A program made the position numbers and the translations under genes. Source: JAGOMW01 sp964644075 (lineage in GTDB: Bacteria; Patescibacteriota; Gracilibacteria; BD1-5; UBA2023). From it: a stretch of DNA of 64,000 nt. The notes beneath the pieces were generated by a model, which had not been told where the DNA came from, made no database searches, and saw nothing but the letters and a program-made list of their open reading frames with translations. The stretch lies in the NCBI GenBank assembly GCA_964644075.1, contig CAZXUQ010000002.1:62001-126000 (forward strand). Reading direction: 5' to 3'. Shown in pieces: positions 1 through 10,324 of the stretch. Each line of letters opens with the position of its first letter. Position 1 is the first letter of the stretch.

Positions 1-393
1 TGCGAGACGAGTATCTCCTGCTCATTCGAGAGTATTTGCAGCATGAGTGATCTTCTCTGCCATGAGGTCGAATACTCTTGAGAGGTCTTCCTTCCACTCG
101 ATAATATTAGAATAGTTGGACCTAAGCCAAGCGATATGCTCCTGTGCTCGACTGACCTCCTCACCTCTCTGATGTATCGGCATTTCTACGACATAGACTG
201 GGAGTCATGTCTTCGCGACAAGTGTCGATACGACTGCACTATCCACTCCTCCGCTTACTCAGACGACATAGCCTCATTGTTTCGCATTTTCACAATAGGC
301 TCTCAGCTGATTTACGAGTGACTTCTCTACCGCTAAATAGTCCAAACCTCGCGACTCCATCTGGAGTACTTCCCTACCGCTTTCTGTGTTCAT
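1..393 (-). CDS. nadE: NAD+ synthetase, N-terminal part (cut by window edge)
   Basis: NadE amidates nicotinic acid adenine dinucleotide to NAD+, the last step of NAD synthesis. The first 131 codons are present; the gene runs off the left edge. The ATP-PPase loop GVSGGVDSAV lies at about residues 45-54, and its first Gly and the one just before it (QGGYVVG) use TGA. It follows the PRPP synthetase on the same strand after 184 bp. The ATG at 391-393 is the first in-frame start before coding quality drops. Together with pncA and pncB downstream in this window it forms a nicotinamide salvage set. Identification from the P-loop is firm; whether the protein is the ammonia- or glutamine-dependent form cannot be judged from the part seen. 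Confidence 0.88.
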
Positions 394-535
394 ATGAGAA
401 AATATTAAGAAGTAATAATTGTATACGTAACACTTATTTAGAAGAATTTTTTTATGAGCTTTTTTTAACTCTCTATTTTCTATTGAGTGTTATATATACA
501 CTATATATTCTTTTCTATCAGAAAGTCAAAAAGAA

Positions 536-563
536 AATCAATATTCATATTTGAATATTGATT
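536..563 (-). terminator. Terminator after PRPP synthetase gene
   Basis: A nearly perfect A/T-rich inverted repeat (AATCAATATTCA and its complement around a 4-nt loop) starts 15 nt beyond the TAA stop of the PRPP synthetase gene. On the minus strand it is followed by TTCTTTTT. It is weak in GC but well placed. Confidence 0.6.
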
Positions 564-577
564 TCTTGGGTACGAGA

Positions 578-1498
578 TTATGAGTTTTTCTCTCGAAAAA
601 GTATCTTCTCGAGAAGTGGTACGATCGAAAGTACTCGCATATTTTTCACTCACTTTGCTCGTTCGATATTGGCAGGGATAGTATCAGTGACGATGAGCTC
701 GTCAAGTTCAGTTGCGAGTGCGATATGAGAATCACCAGGAAATACACCATGTGGAGCAAAAGCATGAACACTTTTCGCTCAGCGGGCTCGAAGCATACGA
801 GCTGCCTCTCTGAGAGTCCCTCATGTCTGTATGAGATCATCGATAAGTATGACATCTTTTCATTTTGGGTCTCACTCTTTGATCGTGATCTCACGCTTGT
901 CTCACTCTCCACGGACTTTGATACAGATGATGCGGTTTTTATTTTCCGGGAAAGCATCTGAGAACCTTTTGGCTGCACCATCATCAGGAAATGCTATCAC
1001 TGAGTCTCTATGTACCTCGAGCAGTGAGAGCGCACTATGAAGTTCAGCATTGACATGAAATGAATCAAAGAGAAATCTCTCAACAAGCGCATGGATATCG
1101 AAAGTATGGAGTGATGGTTTTCCATTTCGAGTGGATGGAATATGAGATATGAGATCTGCGAAGTAACTGGCGGTAGCGACTTCTCATTTTTTGGATATAC
1201 GCTCCATAGTACCCACAGGAAAGTACGGCATGATCACACGTATCTTATCAGCATAGGAGTCAATAATAGAACGGATAACAGCATACTGAGGAAAGAAATC
1301 CTCCATACGGGAGAAGTCTCCGATATAGGTGACATCCTGATGTTCTATAGTATTTTTGCTATCATGGAGGAAGAGATTGGGTGTGCCATCTCCGAACTTT
1401 CCGAAATCCACTTTTCCCTTCTGGAGTAGAGTAGGGTTGCGTGCTATGAGTGCATCAACTATCGGATCAAAGTGGGGATGTGAGATAAGTGTTTTCAT
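578..1498 (-). CDS. prs: Ribose-phosphate pyrophosphokinase-like protein (PRPP synthetase)
   Basis: Predicted 306 aa, close to the usual 310. The family transfers pyrophosphate from ATP to ribose 5-phosphate to give PRPP, the substrate of the PncB and APRT encoded nearby. Seen in the sequence: the catalytic-flexible-loop region around RMEDFFPQ and MPYFPVGTMER, a central DIHA, an FPDDGAAKRF stretch, and the PRPP loop VILIDDLIQTGGT near residue 225. Several Gly are TGA, including EGDKREITIK and ARGAKS-type positions, so the standard code breaks the gene into two fragments. It ends in TAA at 578-580. The sequence is divergent from textbook Prs proteins, and a phosphoribosyltransferase paralogue is the alternative. 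The neighbouring PRPP-consuming genes support the call. Confidence 0.8.
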
Positions 1499-1539
1499 AG
1501 GATGTATGTTAAGTATATAGAGTGTTTACTGAAATCAAA

Positions 1540-2529
1540 TTAATCATAGTGCAAAATCGATATAACACGATATTTTGACTCGAGAGACTTTCGTGCTGCC
1601 TGGCCGAGGAGAAATGGTTCATCGAGAGAAATCAGGCACAGTATGCTATCCACAGAGGCTCAGACTTTTTCTACCAGGTTGGCAGCTGCCTGCATAGTTC
1701 CACCAGTCGCGAGGAGATCGTCGATGATAGCGACTTTTTGTCCTGGTTTTATAGCATCTTCCTGGATAGAGACACTATTGGAACCATACTCGAGGTCATA
1801 TGACTCATCGATAGTAGGACCAGGGAGCTTTCCTGTCTTTCGTATCATGACAAATGGTTTTCCGAGTATCTGTGCTACGAGAGTACCGAAGAGAAATCAT
1901 CGAGCATCGAGTCAAGCAATGATATCGGCATCCTGTACGTGTTTTGCAAACTCAAATGCAACATATCGCATAGCATCGTAATCAGTGAGAAGTGGCGATA
2001 TATCTTTGAAGAGGATACCTGGCTTGGGAAAGTCTGGATAGTTTCTTATATATTTTCCGAGATCTATAGGTTTTTTGTACTCAGAAAGTCGAGAATGAAA
2101 CTTGTGAAGAGAGTCTCAGATCGCAGACTCAAGGTCAGATCAGACGAGAAGTGCGAGAGAAGAGATAATATTTCAAACAGTGATCGCATAGTTATCCATG
2201 CTGATACTTTGGCGACTGTATCGATTTCTGATGCTTGCTGTTTCTCGACCCCAAGTAGCAACCAAGTGAGGGATTTCTGAAATACTCGATTCAGATTTTT
2301 CCCCTACGAGACTATCGATATCTACATAGCGACTACTGACAGAGAGGATATTTACGAGTACGTCTCGTGCCTCTTTTTGTATTTCTTCAGGGTTTCAGGC
2401 TTCGAGAGCTCTCGAGAGTTCATACGTCTCTTCATATACTTTTGCGATAGCATCATCGACAGATACATGCGCCTCGAGTTCGAGAGAGTGCTGAGTCGAT
2501 ATGAGAGATGAAAGTGATGGGTTGTTCAT
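1540..2529 (-). CDS. apt: MazG-like nucleotide pyrophosphohydrolase / adenine phosphoribosyltransferase fusion
   Basis: One 329-aa frame with two parts. Residues about 1-150 carry the MazG-type metal motif EExxE...ExxD (YEETYEL ... EARDVLVN) in a helical domain. Residues about 155-329 are a complete APRT, beginning LGKYIRNYPDFPKPGILFKD and carrying the PRPP loop VAIIDDLLATGGT. APRT makes AMP from adenine and PRPP; MazG-like domains hydrolyse NTPs or dNTPs to monophosphates. TGA=Gly joins the parts, for example at IAGLDARGF, a conserved APRT stretch. A normal APRT is about 170 aa, so the N-terminal half is extra. The ATG at 2527-2529 is the first start, and 160 bp of A/T-rich DNA separate it from the divergent TrmB gene. 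APRT is certain; the MazG assignment rests on motif and predicted helices. Confidence 0.8.
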
Positions 2530-2638
2530 AGAAAAGAAAAGGTTAGTGGTAAAGCATGATCACTATAGCTCTTTAGAGAAGAAATACCGTAGAAAGTATA
2601 TATTTTATAATTTTTATAAAAAAATAATTCTCATTTTC

Positions 2639-2667
2639 TTTTCAAATAAAGAAAAATTAAGTATACT
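2639..2667 (+). promoter_or_regulatory. Promoter of the TrmB-type regulator
   Basis: TTTTCA, a 17-nt spacer and TATACT in an A/T-rich divergent intergenic region, ending 25 nt before the ATG at 2693. Confidence 0.5.
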
Positions 2668-2692
2668 AAATATGTAATATTTTGTTTCATTT

Positions 2693-3427
2693 ATGGAAAA
2701 ATATATCAAACTTTTCGAACGTCTCGGTATCAGTGAAAAAATAGCACGAGTCTATCTCGATCTCCTCGAACATGGCACATCGAGCATCGCAGAGATCACG
2801 AGGAGAACATGACTTCACCGGGCAGAGATATATCGAGCCCTCCCCTTTCTCGAGGAAGAGAGGCTCACCACTGCAGTCATAAAGTGAAAAAGGACTCTCT
2901 ATAGACCACTCTCACCTGAGCGTATCCATGAACTCATACATGATTTCGAAAAAAGAAATATCCCCGTCATGAGTGAACTCATGACAAAATACGAACAGTT
3001 AGGAAAAAATATCGTTGTCAGTTACCAAGAATGAGCCCTATGAGTCACGAGAGTATTTGATGACATCGTAGAAAGTTTACCGGTTGGTGCAGTATTTTAC
3101 CGTATCAGCGCAGAAAACGATGTAGAAAAATCGAATATATATCTGCCAAAAGATTATCGAGAAAAACGAGACAAGAAAAAACTAGAACGTATGGTGATCA
3201 GTTCGAGCAAGGCTGCCATCCCGAAACGAAAACGTCTCGAGAGAGACCTCGTCATCATACCAAAAGAGTTCGATGAATTCGATCAAGATATCACTATGAC
3301 TATCTATGGCGATAAAGTAGCATTTATTGATTTTGGGAAAGAGAATTCTATTATCATAGAAAACCCGATGATCGCGGATTTCCAGAAGAAGATTTTTCAA
3401 CTTCTCTACAAAAAACTTCGTTCTTAA
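2693..3427 (+). CDS. TrmB-family transcriptional regulator
   Basis: 244 aa. The N-terminal 70 residues form a winged helix-turn-helix typical of TrmB/MarR-like regulators (LGISEKIARVYLDLLEHGTSS, then EITRRTGLHRAEIYRALPFLEE). A helical linker (about 75-110) leads into a mixed effector domain. In archaea and some bacteria TrmB proteins bind sugars and control metabolism; many CPR homologues have no known ligand. Gly codons in the HTH (RTGLHR) and near residue 110 are TGA. It is convergent with the HExxH gene (14-bp gap) and divergent from the APRT fusion, so either neighbour could be its target. The family call is good; ligand and target are unknown. Confidence 0.7.
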
Positions 3428-3441
3428 TTCAAGGGGTCAGA

Positions 3442-4341
3442 CTATTTCTTATCCAGATGTGAGGTGTTATTCTCTGCATAAAATGCATCCATAAATCTCT
3501 TAAACTCTCGTGCTTGAGCCTCGAATGGACAGATTCTATCTCACTGTTCTCTTTCGAGAAATGCCTGATGTCAATCAAGTGCCATCTTTCTATCGACTTT
3601 GCTTGCACTCTCAAGTATTAACATAGCGTCCTCTACCCTATGACGCACAGATCTCCAGATATCTGACCAAGCAAAGTTATTGAGTCCATAACTATGTATA
3701 GCCTTTTCTTGAGGATCAAGCAATTCTGGATGAGGAGTGTACATGATACTCCCCCGTCTTTCGATAGCAAAAGTAATAAATAGTTCTCTGTCTTGCAAAA
3801 AAAGATCACTATTTTTAGGATTTTTTCCGAGATTAGGATTTCGCCTGATCATCCTATTTTCTTTTCATTCATAGATTTTAACTTCGTCACTGAGAAATCG
3901 ATCTGCCCATATGACTCATCCAGGAAACTGGACTTTTTTTCTCAGATCCGGAAGTTCAAAATAAATAAGTAGTTCAGTAAAGACGCTCACGTAAGCTTCT
4001 TCACGACTCATACGATTAATCCAGATAGATTCTGCCTGTTCATGTTGATAATTAGCAACATTCTGATGTTTCATCTCATGAAGATAGTAGAGATCAGAAA
4101 TTGCGAGAGCATCTCCATAGTCTCTCCGAGCGAGAGTCCCCCAATACGAGTTAAAATGCCCTCGCTCAAGAGAGTGGTCTGTATAGTCAAGAATAATCCT
4201 TGGTAACCGTGCATATTCATCTATAACATTGAATACTACTCCCCGAACTTCATAAGATTTTTGGATTACGGGTGATTGCAAAAGCTCATAGCAAGCTTGG
4301 TGAATATCACTTTGAGATGCAAGCAGTACAAGATTTTTCAT
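3442..4341 (-). CDS. Uncharacterised HExxH (zincin-like) protein
   Basis: 299 aa, not recognised as a known family. The zinc-binding motif HEMKH lies at about residues 88-92 (YYLHEMKHQNVANY), with acidic helices ahead (SREEAYVSVFTELL) that could supply a third ligand. There is no signal peptide or membrane segment, so a cytoplasmic metallopeptidase-like fold is inferred. TGA codons occur after QFPG, in EGKEN, in LDGHQ and in EQGDR; under the standard code it appears as three short ORFs. It is the last gene of a minus-strand operon with the PLP enzyme (5-nt gap) and the WG-repeat protein. The stop is TAG at 3442-3444. The motif is short, so proteolytic function is a hypothesis. Confidence 0.6.
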
Positions 4342-4346
4342 AAAAG

Positions 4347-5411
4347 TTAATTTGCGTTATCCATAAGAATTTCGAACGTAGGAGTGAGACAATATCTGAG
4401 GATACCTGATCTTATAAGTGTGTTTTCTATGTCAGTAGGACAATTTGGGATAGGTTTTGTAGCGATAAATGTCACATCAGATGGTGTAAGACTATTTCAG
4501 AGAATTCATGAGAGCCTTCCGATCGCTTGGGCTTGAAGATTTGCCATATACAAAGGTATTTCACCGAGTGGAGAATTCTCCATAAGAGTTTTTCAGAGGA
4601 AGAGTCAGGAAAGGTTTTTGAACCATTTATTTCCCCAGAGTCAGGGTATTTCTGACTTCGAGAAAACTCCACCGATTCTATCATAGTATGTACCAGGAAA
4701 TGATTTACTCATACTGATAAAGATTGCTTCGATAACATCTGAATCTGTACGAATTTTTAGGATATTTTTGGTAGTATTCAGGTACGCGAGATCAATCATG
4801 AGTCTTGATGTCGCATGATAGTTTTCCATATATTGAAGAAAATCTTCATATCCATCCCAGATATTACCATCTATACCACTCGGCGCACTCATATAAAATC
4901 TCTGTCATGCCTGAAGTGATAGTCTCAGAGAATCTTTGTAGTCTGTTCGCGTATGAGTAATCACTTCAACTCCATGAGTATCTGCGTAGGCTCTGTATCA
5001 TTCATATTCTCCATCAAACACATGAATCTGTGGTAATTTTCTTTTTTTTCTTTCTTCACTTGCATAGTAGGCGATACTTTCTCTGATAGCCTCACTTGAG
5101 CCTGAAGTAGGGTATTGATAGAGGAAATTCGATGTATCTATGTTGACTGATTTTTTACTCCACTCAGCATATGTAGTAAAAAAGGCTTCATGCATCCTAT
5201 CTTGGGACCTCTTATCCGGACGATCAAACATCTTCATGGTATCTCGTGCCCTGGATGCAATAGCAAGCTTCACTTCAGTAACATATGGGTGAACCGGCAC
5301 GTAGATAGTACTCATCACTCAAAGATCATGAAGCACCTTTTGCTCTCTGGTCATCTCTCATGGAATATGAGAAAATGGAGTGATAATGATGTCCTTCCCG
5401 AATGTATTCAT
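4347..5411 (-). CDS. PLP-dependent aminotransferase-like enzyme (fold type I)
   Basis: About 354 aa. Fold-type I features: a small N-terminal domain, YPTSGSSEAIRESIAYYA (cofactor phosphate/ring region near residue 105), MIDLAYLN (Asp and Tyr contacting the pyridine) and IFISMSKSFPGTYYDRIGG, where the Lys of SMSKSF is the likely Schiff-base lysine. TGA supplies several Gly, for example GEYEGYRAYA and LSGILGN. A start at 5409-5411 is chosen because the frame stays open through TGA above the ATG at 5313-5315 and reads as protein (FGKDIIITPFSHIPGEMT). The next gene starts 5 nt after its stop, and the WG-repeat gene ends 23 nt upstream. Substrate unknown; lyases and decarboxylases of the same fold are alternatives. 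Confidence 0.65.
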
Positions 5412-5433
5412 AGAGTACGATTTTTCTTATTTT

Positions 5434-7566
5434 TTATCATTCTTTTTCTATCTCCACAGGAGCATGCCACGTTATTTTCATGAGAGCATTTCGATACCGG
5501 CATATGACTCATACTTCCTTCCCTGTATTGTCTCGGTATGGTATAATACTCTCCGATCCATATGGAACAAGTTGTTCACCTTTCGGTGTTACTACAGTTG
5601 TTCCAAGTATAAAATTACCATTATCTAATTTTTCGAGACTACTCGACCCACTGAAAAATAAGCTATCGTCTCATTTTTCGAGCTTGATCCATCTACCTTG
5701 CACGTATATCATATTTTCTTTTGCATTATAGAGGCTAAATCTAAGCCCTCATCTATCTAAATCTTCTTCCACAATATAAATTCATTGTTCAGATGTGGGT
5801 GTCAATGTAACACCAGGAACATCTCTAATGACAGGTTTTCATGAGAGCCCCGTATAGATAAGTTTACCAGCATAACAAGAAAATTGAGTACTATCATCTA
5901 CATATTCCATACCAGATAATTCTCTACTCCATGGGATTACCACTTTTCCATTCTGTGTTATATACTGGTACTCTTCTGGACATCTTTCATGAGTAAGGGG
6001 AAACTCTTCCGTAGGTGTTTTCTTTGAGAGAAGCAGATTTCATGAACTCGGCAGATATGAGACGATTTTATGTTCTTGGGGCACTACCACAACTTCTCCA
6101 TTGAGATCCTTGATCCCAAATTTTCCATTCTCTTCAAAAATTACATAATGAACATAATGTTTTTCTCGCGTGAGGAGAAGTTCTCCTGGAATTTTGATTT
6201 CTCGTATTTCTCAAGTTTCCATATCGATATGCGTATATTCATCCGAGTTCTTATCCTTCATGAAAATACGTTGTCCTGATTTATCCCATGCGGTTGACTG
6301 AAAAGGTCATACTGATATATCTCATGTAGATGATAGGATATAAAATTCCTCTGCAAAGTATGGATTGCCATTTTTACTAAAGCCTATAAAGTATCGAAAT
6401 TTTTCAGAATCAGAATACTCTGACATGAATCCTATTTGTTTCGTAGTGTCTATAGAGAATTGTTGAATTTGAACTCAGAGATGATTGAGGATTATCATAT
6501 TTCATGTATCATCTTGGGCCAAATATGTTGTGTTTTTCAGACTTTTCAGTCACTGTATAGGTATAAGCTTATTCTTTTCACACGGGATGCTCCAAGATTC
6601 TTCTCTAAGATTATAGAGTCCATGCTTACTTGATTCTTTCGATTGGAGGACGATATTTTCAGACTTTTCATGAGTCATGTGAAGGTGATATGATCATTGG
6701 AGTATCCATTTTTTCTTCTTAAAATTATAAAGCCCGAGCCCTGTATCACCACGATCATCACTAGGACAGAGTACGTTATATCAGAGATTTTGTACTACAC
6801 GAGATTTGAAAGTCTCGATCGTTTCTCCATTTTTATCTCGTATTCTCCATGTATGGCCATAGTTTCATGGATCATGAAACACAAGAAATAAGTCGTCTCC
6901 GATATATCCACTTGAAGTATGATTAAATCATTCATGAAGTTTCGAGTCCAGCTCAAAGAGAGGGTTTCAATGTTCACTAAGTACCCATGTATCGGTATAT
7001 AAATAGGGACTGGGGTTTCAATTTCTTCATTCAGAAGGTATATATCCATAGAGTCTTCCGTATTTTATAGGAATATGAATATGTTCTACTGATCCGGGAA
7101 TTCCGTGAAAATTAGGAACAGAAGTATCTTGCCTATCAAGGTCATGAAAAGCTGGAATAATTCACTTTTCGACAAGGCGAAGTGCTTCTTGTTGGAAATA
7201 ATCCATAATAGGATGAAGTACCGGGGTCTTAACTATCTGGTCATGTGTATGATATGCTACTTGTCTCATTATATAAATCCGCATCTTCCTTCTTTCCTCT
7301 TTTGAAATAGACTGTCACGATAGGATTTTTCCGAGCATATTACCAAAAGTCTCAATATCTTTTTCTGCATCTATTTCTCCATCCATAGTCTCAAATATAC
7401 GAGTATTCCTCACTCATTTTTGACGAATTGCATCGATAGCACTCACGGTTGTATCTCGGAGTTGTTTTGCTCCTCACTCTTCTCTTCATTCTGAGAGAAA
7501 ATACTCCACAATGGCTTGTTTAGTAGCTCTATGGGGTGATGAATTTGGATATATTGACGTATTCAT
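5434..7566 (-). CDS. WG-repeat-like beta protein, 710 aa
   Basis: A single 711-codon frame containing about 25 in-frame TGA codons, so nothing longer than 84 codons is open under the standard code. The N-terminal 150 residues are helical with an HTH-like flavour (QLRDTTVSAIDAIRQKG). The rest is a long run of beta repeats resembling WG/KWG repeats (for example FGIKDLNGEVVVVPQEH and YNFKKKKWILQGSYH, each near Gly-aromatic pairs). Such repeats form propeller- or solenoid-like binding surfaces, often in proteins of unknown function. No signal peptide or membrane segment is evident. First gene of the operon with the PLP enzyme and the HExxH protein. It ends GAA-TGA-TAA, a TGA directly before the true stop. 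Confidence 0.6.
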
Positions 7567-7613
7567 GATAGTTATTAAATGAGATTATTATAGCGTTAAT
7601 ATTTATATGTCAA

Positions 7614-8969
7614 CTATACCACCACTTTCTGCTCCTCCATGCCCTCCACGCCGAATGTTTTCTTAAATAAATCTACTCTCTCAGACGATCACATCGCCTT
7701 ACTTGGATTGTCAGAGAGCTTCACACAGGACACCCACTCTCCTCTATCAGGTCGCCAGACAGCATCAGGTTTGACGACGATAGACATAGAGCCAAATGGT
7801 CAGAATGTTTCTTTTTCTCTTGGTATTGTCCCCTTTGTATTATTGGAAAGCTCTGTTCCCCATCCGTTTGTGAGAACTCAGACTTTGCTGTGAAAAGCAT
7901 GGGTCACTTTTTCTATGACATCATAGGTGAGCCCATCGCTTGGGAGGGCAATTTTTGTCTGCGGATCGATATTCCACTTTTTCAGGAATTCGAGATATTC
8001 AGGAATGGCTACCATTGGATCTTTGGAGTCGATACGACAACCCGTATGATTTCTCGCAATATCCTCTGGTACATGGCTGAAGTAAAATGAAGATCCGTAG
8101 GTATCTGGGAGGAGTATGCCGAGTTCTGGAAAATGTGCTTGCCACTGTCTATCTATCTCATACATTTTTTTTATAATTCACTCCGAAGTATCCTCGAATG
8201 CTGTCGGTATCATACGAAGCTCATGTGCATTGGTTCATTTTGGGTTCGCATTGCCCATCTCCATAGAGATCATGACGTTCGATGTTCAGACATACTGACT
8301 AGGGAGATCATCTGAGAGGATAGCATTTACCTGTCTATGGATATCCGTACTCGCTGCTCGACGTGTTCCAAATTCAGAAAAAGTGATACGAGGATCTGAT
8401 TTTACATTTTCTATATTATCATAGAGTCGCCCATACATACGAGTCATGACACCATTCCACTCAGTAGGAGACAGTTTTGCTATTTTCGCATAGTGGTAAA
8501 GATAGAGACTATTGATGATCTTGAGCGCATAGATTTCCCAGAGAGTAGATTCTGCCCAGGACCCCTCGAATTCCAGAGTATATCATCCATGATTGTCGGA
8601 TATGAGTGTATATGCTGGAAGTTGGAATTTTTCGAGAAATCCAAGTGTCTCCGAGCGAAGCATCGGACGAGTAGCGACAAGCATACCTCGGAGATAGGAG
8701 AGTCCTGCCTGACTCACTCATCTGATATCACGAGTTGCATCAAGTTGCTCACGAATTGCTGATTCTGGTACGACATCAGCTATACGTACATCCTTATTGC
8801 GTATAGTCATCTTCCATCGTACCTTCATATTACGGTATTCTCTATGCGTGAGGATAAAATCCAGCATCAAGAATTTGTAGATGTCTGTATTGAGGAGATT
8901 ATCCACCTCTGCCTCATCGCGGGCAGCAGCAAATGAATTTGCAAGTGTATATGGAAGTGTGTTTTTCAT
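7614..8969 (-). CDS. pncB: Nicotinate phosphoribosyltransferase
   Basis: 451 aa. PncB condenses nicotinate with PRPP to nicotinate mononucleotide. Diagnostic segments: NLLNTDIYKFLMLDF near the N-terminus, FSEFGTRRAAS (substrate loop), SNVMISMEMGNANPKGTNAHE with the catalytic His region near residue 225, and LPSDGLTYDVIEKV near residue 360. Five or more Gly are TGA, including FEFGTRR-adjacent and TNGWGTEL positions; both the start fragment and the C-terminal fragment are otherwise truncated. It lies between pncA (upstream, 37-bp gap) and the WG operon. The stop is TAG at 7614-7616. Confidence 0.92.
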
Positions 8970-9006
8970 AGTATAGATATTTTATAATGTAATTATTACA
9001 CTTAAA

Positions 9007-9693
9007 TTAAGGTATAATTTTTACAGATTGGTTACGTCACTGTCTATTTGGAGTATTATTAAGCGAGGCGAGGTATTCGAGTGTTTTTTCGTGTCACTCA
9101 GGACTCAATCAACGGGTACCCTCCTCCACTATCTCGACATCAAATCCATTATCAAGTGCATCGAGTACATTTGCTTTTACGCAAACTTCGGTTACAAGTC
9201 ACATGATCCGAAGTACTTGGATATTGTGTGACTTGAGGACTTCCATCAGTGTTTTTGCTCATCGTGCAATCTCAAATCCCTTCCTTGCATCACCATCAAG
9301 TGCTGTAACTCCCATATCAAACGCAGAATAAGCATCTCGATTTTTCTGCCATCATTTATAGATTTTTATACAGTCTTTTGGGTCAATAATTCCCTCGATA
9401 AGTTCTACGTCTTTTGTTCCAGCAATAGAATGATCCGTCCAGAGAAGATCGTTTGGATCACTAGGATTGAGTGGATTTTGCGTAAAAGGAGACATTCCCC
9501 AAGTAGATGCAAAAGAAACGTGTCACTCTGGATGATAATCAACACTATCAATAATGAGAAGTCACGCTTCATGAGCCTCTCTTGTAACCCTATTTACACC
9601 AGATACTACTTCCCTGCCAGCTTGAACTGGAAGTCCTCACTGAGGAGTAAAACTCTCCTGAACATCGACACGGAGTACTGCTATATTTTTCAT
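9007..9693 (-). CDS. pncA: Nicotinamidase
   Basis: 228 aa. PncA hydrolyses nicotinamide to nicotinate, feeding PncB directly downstream. Seen: DVQESFTPQGGLPV (catalytic Asp of the first strand), VDYHPEGHVSFAS (metal-binding His residues), and MGLVTEVCVKANVLDALDNG containing the catalytic Cys and its preceding cis-peptide. Lys of the triad is expected in the KIYKGW segment. It has nine in-frame TGA codons and is invisible under the standard code. It is transcribed with pncB and ends 37 bp before it. It is slightly longer than the E. coli enzyme because of a C-terminal tail. Confidence 0.9.
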
Positions 9694-9828
9694 ACTAAAA
9701 AATAGTTAGTAAATAAAATTTATACACTATTTGTATTTATCTGCCTCCTGTAATTTTCTCCACTTTTTTATTAAGTGTTATAATTACACTTATAATATAT
9801 TCTTTCCATAAAAGGTGTCAAAAGATTT

Positions 9829-9853
9829 TAAAAAAATCCCTCGATTTCGAGGG
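9829..9853 (-). terminator. Terminator of the atpDC operon
   Basis: CCCTCGA-TT-TCGAGGG stem with a 2-nt minimal loop, followed on the minus strand by ATTTTTTTAAAA. It begins 6 nt after the atpC stop. Confidence 0.85.
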
Positions 9854-9858
9854 AAATA

Positions 9859-10320
9859 TTATCTACGTGATCCGGTAGTATTTTCGAGTTGGTGCCTTTG
9901 TCAGAGTCGGTGCATCGAAGTATACTTGAGGAGTTCATACTCGAGTTCGATGAGACGTTTTGGGTCGATCTTATCACCATTTTCTGCTCGATAACTTTCC
10001 ATCATTGCTAGAGCTTCTTTTTTCTGAGATTCTATATACTCGAGATCAGTGATGTGATCACCATTTTCTATCACATCAGCGACGATAGTCACACTCTCTG
10101 GAGAAATATTGAGCACTCCACCACCACTTGCGTACTCTTGTTTTTGCTCTTTATCATCAGTGCTATATTCGACCGTCATGATACCTGGTCGGATAGCTGA
10201 GAGAAGTGGCTCGTGATGTGGAAGCACAGTAATCTCACCGCTCTCTGTCATGAGAGTGATACGAGTGAAGTTATCTGTTGTGAGGATGTTGCCAGAGGCA
10301 GAGGTAATTTGGAGTTGCAT
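9859..10320 (-). CDS. atpC: F-type ATP synthase epsilon subunit
   Basis: 153 aa. Epsilon sits on the central stalk of F1 and couples or inhibits rotation. The N-terminal beta sandwich carries the typical GEITVLPHHEPLLSAIRPG and ASGGGVLNISPESVTIVAD; a helical C-terminus follows (IESQKKEALAMME). ATG at 10318-10320 gives the family start MQLQITSASGNI; an in-frame upstream extension is not needed. A TGA at 9901-9903 would cut the last 14 residues in the standard code; the true stop is TAA at 9859-9861. The start lies 4 nt after the atpD stop. Confidence 0.92.
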
Positions 10321-10324
10321 GAGA

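Noticed and set aside
207..554. 115-aa plus-strand ORF near the left end
   Set aside because: It is antisense to nadE and the adjacent A/T-rich gap. The minus-strand NAD synthetase motif explains the region.
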